From Mycoplasmataceae bacterium (lineage in GTDB: Bacteria; Bacillota_I; Bacilli_A; Mycoplasmatales; Mycoplasmoidaceae): 51,079 nt of DNA. Both the position numbers and the translations under genes were made by a program. The DNA lies in NCBI GenBank assembly GCA_031281465.1, contig JAITFH010000015.1:1-51079 (forward strand), given 5' to 3'. Every line of letters begins with the position of its first letter. The first letter of the stretch is position 1. The notes under the pieces were generated by a model. That model had not been told where the DNA came from and made no database searches. It was given only the letters and a program-made list of their open reading frames with translations. This document shows positions 30,597 through 41,249 of the stretch, piece after piece.

Positions 30597-30626
30597 GTTT
30601 ATCCCTAAAAGATTGGGACATGGTGT
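30597..30626 (-). repeat. Right terminal inverted repeat of the IS
   Basis: Reverse complement of the left repeat apart from one base. It ends GGGACATGGTGT. Confidence 0.9.
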
Positions 30627-30642
30627 TTTATAATAATTAAGT

Positions 30643-31286
30643 ATGGTAGAAAACAATGAAAATTATGTTGTTAAAATCGTAGGTGAGGTAAAAGTCTCTG
30701 ACGAAGAATTAGCTCGTATGAAAGAAAAAGATTCAAAACCACTGTCTCCTAATGATTTTGTAGAAGGAGGAAAATATTCTTGAGCATTATTCAAAAAACG
30801 TATTAAAGAATTCCCTTTTATCAAAAAACAACCAAGATTAAAAAAATATTTTTTACACAAAAATACATAGTAATTAATTGAGAAGAAATAACTGTCAAAT
30901 GTTGAACAGACTATGCACGCTACAGAAAAAATAAAACTAAATATATGGATGATGCATTCGGAGATTATGAAGAAAAAACCGGAGCAAAATTGTGAGCTGC
31001 TTATTGAACATGTCCTAAATATATTTTCCACCCACTTGCGATAGAAAACCAAAAAAGAATTTGTTCAAAATGATGTAGAACTAATTTGTATGATGATTCA
31101 TCTTATACTCCTTTAACAATCGCTCCGATATCACTTGCAGAAAATGTAAAAAGAAAAAAACTTGATACATGTTATGCTTCGGGTGGTGAGTTTCTTTTGC
31201 TTGGTTTTGTTTATTCGATAATATGTTATTGTATGGGGGAAACAGATAAAAAACCAGATTTAACAGGTTACGTGATTAGAAAATAA
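30643..31286 (+). pseudogene. CYWTC family copy 2, frameshifted in a T run
   Basis: The first frame reads MVENNENYVVKIVGEVKVSDEELA... to QPRLKKYFLHKNT and stops at about codon 75. The remaining 140 codons continue in another frame (FFTQKYIVINWEE ... YWTCPKYIFHP ... GYVIRK) without a stop, and they align with copies 1 and 3. The break is at the T run 30849-30854. Six T are present, and seven would restore a 214-residue protein. The change could be a real mutation, a reversible slippage switch, or a sequencing error. The promoter TATAAT at 30629-30634 lies directly beyond the end of the IS. Confidence 0.8.
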
Positions 31287-31338
31287 ATCTCACGAATGTC
31301 AAATCCACAGAAAATAGGCACTTTATAATAAAGTAAAT

Positions 31339-32016
31339 ATGTTACAGGTTAGTATTTGAATAGGTGAAAATGAATGCGATATTAAACCAACGGATGAAAC
31401 AAAAGTTTCTGACGAAGAGTCTAATACTACGCAAGCGAAAACTGAAAAATTATTACTTCCAAATGATTTTGTAGAAGGAGGAAAATTTTCATTAGCATTA
31501 TTTAAAAAACGAATCAAAGAATTCTCTTTTATCAAAAAACAACCAAGATTTAGGAAATATTTTTTTATACAAAAAAGAATGCATCTTGACAAAATAAGCA
31601 CTATTGCTAATGGAAAAGTAATAGATAAATACATAACCGCAAATAAATTTTATAAATCCAAAAAAGACTTGTATATGCGGGAACTATTCGAAGATAACAA
31701 AATCGCCAATGGAGCAAAATTATTAGGATGTTATTGAACTTGTGCTAAGTTTATTTATCATCCCGAAACTATCGAAAAACTCAAAAAATATTATTCGGGA
31801 TGATTCAAAATTAATCTATTCGATGGGTGTTCTTACGAACCACTAGTGTTTCTACCAATAAGTCTTGCAGAAAATGTAAAAAGAAAGAAAATTGATAAAT
31901 GTTATATTAGCGGAGGTGAATTTGTTCCTAAAGAATTGGCTGCAAAGATTGCGGATTATTGTTTGGGACTAACGGACGAAAAACCAAACTTAACAGGATA
32001 TGTAATTAGAAAATAA
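31339..32016 (+). CDS. Unknown soluble protein, CYWTC family copy 3
   Basis: 225 residues, the longest intact copy. The N-terminus (MLQVSIWIGENECDIK) differs from the other copies, then comes PNDFVEGGKFSLALFKKRIKEFSFIKKQPRF. A variable middle (residues 80-120) is followed by GCYWTCAKFIYHPETIE, FLPISLAENVKRKKIDKCYISGGEF, and GLTDEKPNLTGYVIRK. TATAAT at 31324-31329 lies nine bases upstream. A small hairpin with a T run follows (32090-32110). No signal or membrane segment is visible. The function is unknown; the family looks clustered and diversifying. Confidence 0.8.
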
Positions 32017-32089
32017 ACTAAAGGTTTACAGTTTTAGCTTGTTCTAAAGAAATGTACGAGAATCCGTTATCGTTTGTGTCCGAAAAAAT

Positions 32090-32110
32090 TACTCTAAAAA
32101 AGAGTATTTT
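32090..32110 (+). terminator. Candidate terminator after CYWTC copy 3
   Basis: TACTCT and AGAGTA around AAAAA, followed by TTTT. The stem is short and AT-rich, so confidence is limited. Confidence 0.4.
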
Positions 32111-32117
32111 GTTATAA

Positions 32118-32147
32118 CAGAGTGTCCCTAAATAGGGGGACACTCTG
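32118..32147. repeat. 11-bp perfect hairpin, possible mini-element
   Basis: CAGAGTGTCCC (32118-32128) and GGGACACTCTG (32137-32147) around an 8-base loop. It is preceded by TTATAACA, as is the left end of the IS (TTATAACACCATGTCCC). No T run follows. It could be a relic of an insertion sequence or a hairpin bound by a protein. Confidence 0.55.
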
Positions 32148-32187
32148 AGTAGTGTTGGAAATTGATATATATTATACGGAGACAAAA

Positions 32188-32374
32188 ATGCTTCAATTAA
32201 GAATAATAGATTTGAAGAAAATCAAAAAAATTATCAAATATAAAATCTCCGTTGTATGAAAACGCAGATGATGACATTGACGTTAAAAGAAAAACCGAGT
32301 GAACATTCAAAGATATCGAAAACAGAGGAAAGAAGTTGATAGACTATATCTGTGATAAAGTTTTTAAATTTTAA
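32188..32374 (+). pseudogene. Short frameshifted remnant, possibly of the CYWTC family
   Basis: It starts with ATG after a good ribosome site (GGAGACAAAA). The first frame gives MLQLRIIDLKK..., beginning MLQ like copy 3. A one-base shift near 32215-32230 (A-rich) opens SKKLSNIKSPLYENADDDIDVKRKTEWTFKDIENRGKKLIDY and a stop at 32374. EWTFKDIENRGKKLIDYI recalls EWTYKYETTFRQYKKMGDEL in copy 1. I read this as a shortened, broken relative. The frameshift and the homology are both uncertain. Confidence 0.4.
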
Positions 32375-32439
32375 GTTTATTGACTTTTCACGAACTAAAA
32401 TTTTCAGTCAGTTTTACCGCCTAGGTTATAATATGTAAA

Positions 32440-34580
32440 ATGAAAAAAATCAAAGTATTTTCCCTTGTTTCTGCTAGTATATTTTGTTGCACCACGATAG
32501 GCATCTCTCTCTCTCTAAGACATATAAATTTTCTATCATTACAAAATTAGACATAAGTAATGTTTTAGAAAACACTTTATCAACAAACGAGTTCATAACT
32601 TTACCTATAGAAAAAACTATCTTGTCAAGATTAGTTTTTAGTGATACATATACCGAAGAAGGACAGCAAAAAGCTTTCAAAGAGGAATTAGAAGTTGCTA
32701 ATATTAACGAAACTAAATGTCGTGTACAAGTTAAAGAAGGAGCTGTCCTTTTTAATCCTGGCTACATTGATTATTCTTATACCATAACCACTTCTGCTTC
32801 CAAACTTGATATAAACACAGCTATTCCAGATTCGATTCTTAATGCTCAACCTTTAGCGATAAATTTTTGAGGAGAAGACTTAGAAGAAGCTAAACAACAA
32901 GTAATTAATGCTTATGCTGAGGCATATGGCTTGCCAAGTAAGAACCAACTTCGGGTAACGGCTATAAATTATGATAGTGATAATGTAATTAAGGAAAGAA
33001 TTGCTACGGTTACGATAGCACCTGTTTCATATGCCAACACTTATAAAGGAACTAAGAATGGTTCTTTTAAATTTAAACCAACCCTAGAAAAAGTAATTCC
33101 TAATAGAACAAACATACCCGTAACTGCAGCTTTATACGATGATAATTTATCAGCGGATGCAATCGCTTTCTCGTTACAGACTAACAACACCAACACTTGT
33201 TCAGCTTCTTCTGAAATAGAAAACGGGACACAAATAACTTACAACTCTAGTTCTAAAAGTTTTACCGTCGTTGCTAAACCTGATGGTCCGTTTTTAAACG
33301 TAGAACAAGTGGAAGGAACAGTTTTTAACGGTTACAAAAGAGTAACTTGAGATTGTCTAAATGTTGAACAAATTGAAGGAAAACAGAATGCATATACACT
33401 AAAGCAACCAGGTTTTACAACCGCAGGTGTCCAAAAAATACAAACAGAAGGTTTTGACACATTAGATTTACAGGATATCCCTGATAGGGGAGATAAATAT
33501 ATTGATCAAATAGCACCTTATGCTTTTAGTCCTTCTTATAGTGTAGCCAGTACATATCCTAACGATTTTATGAAACCAGCTATAGGAAGAGCTGATATCA
33601 GCAAAGTTAGGACAAACTGATCCGTTGGATGTTTAAAATATTTGAGGTTTCCAGATACATTATCTTTAGCAGATAATGATGTTTTCAGAGAAATATATTG
33701 TTTCAAAGAAATTTATATTCCGAATTGAAGTCCTGAAAAACTTTCTACAGTATTTGGGATAATGCTAAACAAAGCAAATATGTTAGCAAGTATGCAAGGA
33801 ATAGAATCTTTAAGAATTCCTGCTGGTTTTCCTATGTTTCTCCAAGATATATGTACTGGTTCGGTTTTAACTTCAAACTGATGATCTAATGATTTGAAAA
33901 ACATTACACTTGGAAACTCGTACACGAACGATGAAGGCGAAACTGTGACACAAAACTTTAAGATAGCTAATTACTATGATTCTCAAAAAAAATTAATAGG
34001 TCAAGCTGCGGTACCTAAACAAAAGTTAAACAGTGTGTTTGGAAATTACACTTTAAATTCATCAGGTGCTCATTGCTACAACTGAGTACCTTTAGCTAAT
34101 TGAGGATATTTTAAAATAGACGAACCTGAAGAAGGTGATGCTATAACACCAAATGTTCTAAGCGGATATGCTTCTTATAATCGAGAACTTGATGCACTAG
34201 ATTTGCCGTCAAACATCAAATACATAAGATATTATGCAATGAAGTTAAAATCACAATACACTTTAGAAACCCCTGCTGATTATGTGTATGCTTTAATTTT
34301 GAGAAGCGATACTGTTGTGCAGTCTATAACAGAGAAAGATAACACTGATGCTACAGGCACGAATCCAGAGAAAAACTATGGCTTTCAAGTTCTCGATTGT
34401 TCTAACTATATCAAAATATATGTTCCAGATAGCCTGGTTGATAGTTACAAAGCTGACCCTGGTTGGAAAAATGGAACACATGACAATGAAAACAATAAAG
34501 TAGCGGATAAAATATTCCCCATCAGTCAACTTCCTAATTGCTATAAAGGTGTAACTGTAGAATACGAAGAAGTTCTTTAA
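32440..34580 (+). pseudogene. BspA-like leucine-rich surface protein, out of frame at a (TC)n tract (phase OFF?)
   Basis: ATG 32440 follows TATAAT at 32427-32432. The signal-like start MKKIKVFSLVSASIFCCTTIGISLSL runs into a TC tract (32504-32516, six and a half units) and then stops after 36 codons. The rest of the gene is open in the next frame for some 690 codons to 34580. Losing one TC unit or gaining two would give one protein of about 712 or 716 residues. The body has BspA-type LRR_5 features: GFDTLDLQDI, APYAFSPSY, KYLRFPDT, IESLRIPAGF, and the C-terminal IKIYVPDSLVDSYKADPGW, which is a hallmark of such repeats. The related gene at 50076 has a longer tract and is in frame. BspA-like proteins bind host matrix or bacteria. 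A reversible switch is inferred from the tract. Confidence 0.8.
32504..32516 (+). repeat. (TC)6.5 slippage tract
   Basis: TCTCTCTCTCTCT inside the signal-peptide codons of the BspA-like gene, exactly at the frame break. Dinucleotide tracts in surface-protein genes are a known phase-variation device. Confidence 0.8.
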
Positions 34581-34583
34581 TTC

Positions 34584-35969
34584 CTAAAATTTGTTATTCT
34601 CAATGTAATTAAAAATTTCAGTGATAAAAACTCTTTCTTGAGTCATAGTGTCTCTATTTCTAATAGTTACCTTTTGATCGTTAGCTGTTTCGAAATCAAC
34701 AGTTATACAGAAAGGTGTACCGATAGCATCTTGACGACGGTATCTTTTTCCTATACTACCAGATTCATCATAAGTAGCACTAATTCCTTTGTCAAGAATG
34801 CTTAAGTATATTTCGTTTGCTTCTTTTTGTAATTTGTTACTTAAAGGAAGAACACAAATTTTGTACGGAGCTAAATCGTAGTTTAAGTGGAATACTTCCC
34901 TACTTTCTCCATCAGCTAATTCTTGGATTTCAATTTTATCTACACATATAGCATAGAATAATCTATCACAACCAACAGATGGTTCGATAACCTCGGGAAC
35001 TATTTTTTTACCATCTGGTTCAAGATAAAATAATTCTTTTCCAGATTCTTTGATGTGAGAAGATAAGTCATGTGTTCCACGGTGAGCAATACCTCATAAT
35101 TCACTAAAACCATGTGGGTAGTTATAGTAAATATCTACAGTTCTTTTTGAATAGTGAGACAATTCATCTTTAGGGATTTCTTTTGGACGGAAGTTTTCTG
35201 GATTAAGGTTGATTTTGTTAAGTAAGAAGTTTGTTACTTTTTTTAATCAAATTTCAAAATCATCCATAGAAGTTTCTGGATAAGTAAAGTATTCGATTTC
35301 CATTTGTTCAAATTCACGAGTTCTAAAAATGAAGTTTCCTGGAGTAATTTCATTTCTAAAAGATTTACCAATTTGACAAACAGCAAACGGTAATTTTTGA
35401 CGAGTTGCACGGTGGATTAACATAAAGTCAGCAAAGATTGGTTGGCATGTTTCTGGACGTAAATAAACAGTATTTAAATCACCTTCAGTTACACCAATAA
35501 AAGTTTTAAACATTAAGTTAAATTTACGAATGTTAGTTCAATTTTCTTTTCCACAATTTGGACATTTAATATGATAATCGGCAATAACTTTTTCTAGTTT
35601 ATCAAAACTCGAAGCTTCACTAACATCAGCATCAGGTGCGAATTCTTCAATTAATTTATCTGCTCTAAATCTTTGGTGACAATCTTTACAATCAATTAGT
35701 GGATCACTAAAGTTAGCCAAATGTCCACTAGCTTTATACATTCTTGGGTTATTAATAATAGCAGAATCTAAACCTACAGAGTTGGGAACTTTAGTAACAA
35801 ACTCTTTTCACCATAAAGCTTTAAGATTGTTTTTTAAAAGTACACCTACTGGTCCAAAATCTCAAGCATTAGCTAAACCACCGTAGATTTCACTATCAGG
35901 AAAAACGAACCCGTAGTTTTTCAGGTAATTTACGATATTTTCTTGTGTTAATTTTTTGCTCTCGCTCAT
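34584..35969 (-). CDS. glyS: Glycyl-tRNA synthetase, homodimeric type
   Basis: 461 residues, the single-chain class II enzyme found in mollicutes and eukaryotes rather than the alpha2-beta2 form. It charges tRNA-Gly. Landmarks: [24 protein letters not shown] at the N-terminus, an insert with CKDCHQRF and CPNCGKEN (possible zinc site, residues 76-136), motif 2 [28 protein letters not shown], motif 3 [12 protein letters not shown], and the anticodon-binding domain at the end. Trp at several conserved places is TGA-coded. The 3' end lies 3 bases from the end of the convergent BspA-like gene. It is divergent from polC. Confidence 0.96.
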
Positions 35970-36082
35970 AATTTCTGTTTAACTATACTAGTTACTTATG
36001 TTATATCCCGGTTTGTTTTGGTTGGAAATATTGTGGAAAAACGATAATTTAGCACCTAATATTAGCTAAAATTTTAATCCGA

Positions 36083-36088
36083 TATAAT
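36083..36088 (+). promoter_or_regulatory. -10 box of polC
   Basis: TATAAT ends ten bases before the polC ATG. No Shine-Dalgarno is seen. Confidence 0.5.
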
Positions 36089-36098
36089 TAAAATAACA

Positions 36099-39000
36099 AT
36101 GAACTTAATCAAAGATTATAAAAACTTTTTCTTTGAGATAAACCTATTTAATTCTGAGCAAATAAGTGAGTTCCAAGATGTGGAATTTGCAGTAGAAAAC
36201 TCTGGTGGAAAGGTGAAACTATTTTTATATTTTTCTGATGTATTTCCAAAAAAATTGTTTGATGTATTATTAAATAATACATCAAATGTAGTAGAAGGAA
36301 TTGAGATAAAGTTTGTATACCAAAACTTCACTAACAAAGAAAATTTAATTAATTATTTTAACTTCCCTCAGTTAGCTAAAATCAAATCAATAGAAGGTGG
36401 AATCCTAACCCTAAATGGACCAGAAAGTATTGCTGACGAAATATATGCTAACATACCAAAATATCTTGTAATTTCTAAACAATATGGTTTCCCACTAGCT
36501 GATATTATGTTTGTAAGCAGTGAACAAGAAGTTACTGCTAAACAAAAAGCTGATGCATACAATTTTCTTTTAAACAAACCTGAACGAAAATATACTCCTC
36601 CTGCTCCTGGACAAAAACAATATACTCGAACCCCTAAAGAATCACCACTTAAAAAAATAAAAGAAATTAAAGAAGAATGTACAGCAACAATTGTTGGACA
36701 AATTGTTAGTGTAGAAGAGAAAAAAACTAAAACTGGAAAAGTAATATATACCGTTAGTGTAACCGATTATGAAGATGCTATAACTTTTATTTATTTCCAC
36801 GAACAAGACAGTGAAGCTGATAACGAATTACTTGGTAATTTAAAAAAAGGAAACTGAGTGGAAGTTAACGCATCTTATAAAAAAAATAAGTATTCTAACG
36901 ACGAACTTCAAGGAACTATTAGAACTGTTAAGTCTGTCCCTATCCCTGCTCAGTTTATAAGAACTGATGATGCAGAGAAATCTCGAATAGAATTATTGTG
37001 TCATACAAAATTTACTGCTTTCGATGGAGTTTGTTCGGCTGGTGAAGCTATAGCTCGTAGTTTAGCTTTTAAACATCCAGGAATAGGGTTTTGTGATAGG
37101 GGAAATGCGCAAGGTTTTCCCTCTATAGCGATGGCTAATAAAAACCAAAAAATATTCTATGGTTCAGAACTAAATATTATTTCTAAAAAAATTCCGATTG
37201 TACAAAATTTAGAGAACGAGTTAAGTAAAAGAAAAATTGACAATGTGTCTTATGTTGTATTCGATTTGGAAACAACCGGACTAAATAATGAGTATGACGA
37301 GATTACCGAATTTGGAGGGGTTAAAATTACTAATGGTACAATCCAAAAAACAGAGAACTTCGATATATTCATTAAACCAAAACAACGTTTAAGAGATTTC
37401 ATCGTTGCAAAAACCCATATTACTAACGAAATGCTAGAAGCACAAGGAGTAGAATTTGAAGAAGCTGCTAAAAAAATATTAGACTACATAGGAAATAGTG
37501 TGCTTATCGCTCACAACGGACGTTCATTTGACTTCCGTTTTCTAAATAAAAAACTGGTTAAACTAGGTTACCCACCATTAAAAAACATTTGTATCGATTC
37601 ACTAGAAGTTTCAAGAAGTATTAATCCTGATATGACTAGACATAATTTAGGAGCATTATGTAAAGCTAACCAAATTAAGTATGATGCTGATTCTGCTCAC
37701 CGTGCAGACTTTGATGCTGATGTATTAGCTCAGGTATGGCTTTTATTCATTAATAAAATGAAAAGTGAAGGAATAGAAACGATTGAAGATATTAATGAAA
37801 AGTTACAAAACTATACACTACGTCGAAGACAATTTGCTTCATACATTAATGTTTATGCAAAAAACCAAAAAGGATTAAAAGATTTGTATAAACTTATCAG
37901 TCTAGCTTCTACTGAACAACTAAATGGTGAAACACCTACTATTTACTACGAGCAACTAAATGATTTTAGAGAAAATATTATCATTTGTTCCAACCCTTTT
38001 GAAGGAGAAATATGGGATGCGGGTTTAAATGACACGGATGAGAATTTAGCTAAAATAATGGAAAAATATGATTATATTTTTGTAGCTCCTGCTTCAAGTG
38101 TTATGCATGAAGTAGTAAAACAAAACATAACTATGGAAAATGTTAAGGTAACTATTAAGAGAATTGTAGATATAGCTAAAGCTAATAATAAAAAAGTATG
38201 TGCTGTAAGCGACGCTTATTACTTAGATGAGTGAGAAAAAATCGCTCATCGAATATTTATCTATAACAAGCTAGTTGGTGGTGGAATGCATCGTTTCTAT
38301 GCGAAAGATAACCCAGAAGAAATTGTACCAGTTAGGTATTATCGAAATACTCAAGAAATGAAAAACGAATTTGAGTTTTTAGGAGATGAAAAATTAATCA
38401 ATGAAATAGTTGTAGAAAACACTCACGATTTTTCTTCATATATTGATGGAGATATTAAGATATTAAAAAAAGGTTTGTTTACGCCAAAAATTCCAGATGT
38501 AGAAATTAAATTCCGTGAGCTGTGTTATCAAAATTTAAAATTAATTTATGGAGAAAAACCTAACCCATTAATTTCTGAACGTTTAGATACAGAATTAGAT
38601 ATGATTATTTCCAAAGAGTATGCAGTTATTTATTGGATATCACACGAGTTAATAAAAAAATCAAATGAAGATGGGTATGTTGTTGGTTCACGTGGAAGTG
38701 TCGGTTCTTCTTTAGCAGCTTTCTTTTCTGGCGTGTCAGAAGTTAACCCTTTACCAGCTCACTATATTTGCAATCATTGCAAACACCATGAGTTTCCCGA
38801 ATACTTGTATGATGGGTTTGATTTACCAACTAAAATTTGTCCAGTGTGTGGTAAAAAAATGCGTTCAGATGGACACAATATCCCGTTTGTTACCTTCCTA
38901 GGAACAAAAGGAGCAGAAAAAGTTCCTGATATCGATATGAATTTTTCCGGTGAGTATCAGCCTAAAGCACATAAGTTTATTCACGACTGGTTTGGAAAAG

Positions 39001-40385
39001 ACTATGCTTTTAAAGCAGGAACAATATTAACAATTGCTGAAAAAACAGCTTACGGAATGATTAAGAAATATTATGAGATAGCTAAACCTGGGGTGGAACC
39101 TTCTGGTTCATTATGCACTTGGCTAGAACAAAAATTAGTTGATGGTAAAAGAACAACAGGACAACATGCTGGAGGTATGATTGTTGTTCCTAAAGAATAC
39201 GATATAACTGATTTCTGTCCATATTCATATCCTCCTGATGATACATCAGGATGATATACTACCCATTTCGATTTCCACGTTATTCATGACAATGTGTTAA
39301 AGTTTGATATTTTGGGACACGATTATCCAACCATATTAAATGAAATGGAAAAACTGAGTGGAGTAAGCCATAATGAAATTAACTATAATGATCCAAAAGT
39401 TGTTTCTTTATTTATCGAAAATGCTGCTTTAGAGACTTTACAAATTTCTAAAGAACAACTAAATGGTGAAACCCTTGGAACATTCGCTATCCCTGAATGT
39501 TCAACAGAATTTACTTTGCAAATGATTAAAGATGCTAAACCAAGAAGTTTTGATGATTTAATTAGGATTTCTGGATTAAGTCATGGAACAGATGTGTGAA
39601 TAGGGAATGCTAAAGAGTTAATTGCTAAACAAAACTTAAAACTATCCGATGTAGTATGTTGTCGTGAGGATATGTTACTTTACTTCCAATCAAAAGGTAT
39701 AGATGAAGCACTAAGTTTTAATGTAGCAGAGAGTGTACGTAAGGGTAAAGGAATAAAACCTGAATTATGTGAAAAGTTATTAGCTAATGGTGTTCCGGAT
39801 TGGTATATTGAGTCTTGTCAAAAAATTAAGTATTTATTCCCGAAAGCTCATGCCACTGCTTATATGACAGCATCTTTTGTTTGTTGCTGATACAAAATTT
39901 ACTATCCCTTAGCTTTCTATTCAGCATACTTTACTATCAAACCAGAGTATTTTGATATTAAAACAGTATTGGCTGGACCTGAAGCTATTAAAGAAAAAAT
40001 TAAAGATATTAAGAGACGTCGTTCATCTGGTGAAGCAATAACTAAAAAAGAAGAAGATATGATTGATGATGTTTATAAAATTAGTTTAGAATGTTATGCC
40101 AGAGGAATAATATTTAAGAATGTAGATTTAGCTAAATCAGATGCGAAAAAATTTATTATTGAAGGCAATACTTTAATCATTCCTTTTTCCAAAATAGATG
40201 GATTGGGAGAAACTGTGGCTAGGTCGATTGTTGAAGCTAGAAAAGTTTCACCTTTTAAAAATATTGAAGACTTTAAAGCAAGAACTAAAATTAATAAAAA
40301 AACACTATTAGAATTAACCGAATTAGGTGCTTTAGATAATATGGATGAAAACGACCAAATTAGCTTAACTAACTTTTTTAATTAG
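36099..40385 (+). CDS. polC: DNA polymerase III alpha subunit, PolC type
   Basis: 1,428 residues, the replicative polymerase with built-in proofreading. In order: N-terminal domain; OB fold (about 215-290); PHP domain from about 295; DnaQ-type exonuclease with VVFDLETTGL (near 386), IAHNGRSFDFRFL and HRADFDADVLAQVW; and the polymerase core with GSRGSVGSSLAAFFSG (near 862), a zinc motif C-x2-C...CPVCG, PDIDMNFSGEYQ (near 943) with catalytic Asp, and KFDILGHDYPTIL. The helix-hairpin-helix KIDGLGETVARSIVEAR is near 1366. The PHP metal ligands look lost: the usual H-x-H-T reads ELLCHT, and the usual TDHG reads CDRG. The 3' end overlaps the convergent nuclease gene by 4 bases. Confidence 0.97.
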
Positions 40386-41248
40386 TTTGCTTTAAGAAAA
40401 CTTAATTGTTGTGCTAATCAAGTTTGATCGTTTTTAGTCATCTTAGGACTTTTTCCTTTAACTACATGTTCTTCGTACCAGTTTTTAGCATAAGCAATGT
40501 ACTGAACAAAACCTTCGTAGTCTTTAATAGAAAAATCAACCATTCTAACTTCGTGATTCTTTTCTTCTCATCCTTCTGGATTAGCATAGTCTTCAAGATT
40601 TAAAAAACTAATGACAAACACACCGTTTTTTGCATTACGTAGGTATAAGTATAAGCTTAATTGGAATTGGTATTCAACTGGAACAATAACATTATCTTCT
40701 TTGTCTATTCATTCACTTCTTTTGACACCTTCACCATTAGTAGTTACTTTTGGCAATCCAGAGCTGTCTAAATTTAAACTTAGTTCACCATTTTTAGTAG
40801 TTCAAGAAAATTTATCTATAGAACTAGTTTTAATTTCTACCATGGGAAAATTTTCTTCATAAGTAAAAGTTCTTCCATCATCAGTAGGTTCAGCATCAGG
40901 AATTCCTCCAAATACTGGATTATCCCTAAAAGCATCGTATTTTATTTCTTTAGGATCATAACAAAAATATTTGTGGTTTAATAACTTAGGGAGAATTTTT
41001 TGAATTTTAGTTTCTACTACTTGACCGGTTTTAGTAATGATGGGATCAGCAACAGATTTATACAAACCAACCATACTCATTCAAATTTGGAAAGGAGAGT
41101 TATAGTGATTAAATCCAAGGACACCTGAGAAAGATGTTCCAGTTATCTTTTTAAACGCTCATTTCTTTTCTTTGATGTATTCTGGTTTTAGTGTTATTGT
41201 GTCATCATCAACCGTAAAGAAGGCGTCGGCTTGTGGAATTAATGGCAT
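40382..41248 (-). CDS. PD-(D/E)XK nuclease-fold protein, YqaJ/RecB-like
   Basis: 288 residues under code 4. It begins MPLIPQADAFFTVDDDTITLK. KKITGTSFSGVLGFNHYNSPFQIWMSMVG (residues 29-57) matches the start of YqaJ-type recombinase nucleases (ITASDIAALLGxSPYxSPxELW). GGIPDAEP supplies the metal-binding Asp and MVEIKTSS the E-x-K of the PD-(D/E)XK core. VEYQFQLSLYLYLRNAK corresponds to the Q-x-Q helix. YqaJ enzymes chew DNA ends in phage recombination. It follows the Bax-inhibitor-like gene on the same strand with a single base between, and is convergent with polC. Phage origin or a household repair role are both possible. Confidence 0.75.
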
Positions 41249-41249
41249 T

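Larger units (their letters stand above)
29336..30626 (-). mobile_element. Complete IS1595-like insertion sequence with passenger gene
   Basis: 1,291 bases bounded by 30-base terminal inverted repeats (29336-29365 and 30597-30626, 29 of 30 matching), starting ACACCATGTCCC. It holds an intact DDE transposase on the minus strand and a 43-codon gene on the plus strand. TTTATA borders the element on both sides and may be part of the target duplication (this family usually makes 8 bases). The right end stops two bases before the TATAAT of the next gene. The identical ends and open transposase suggest recent arrival. Confidence 0.9.
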
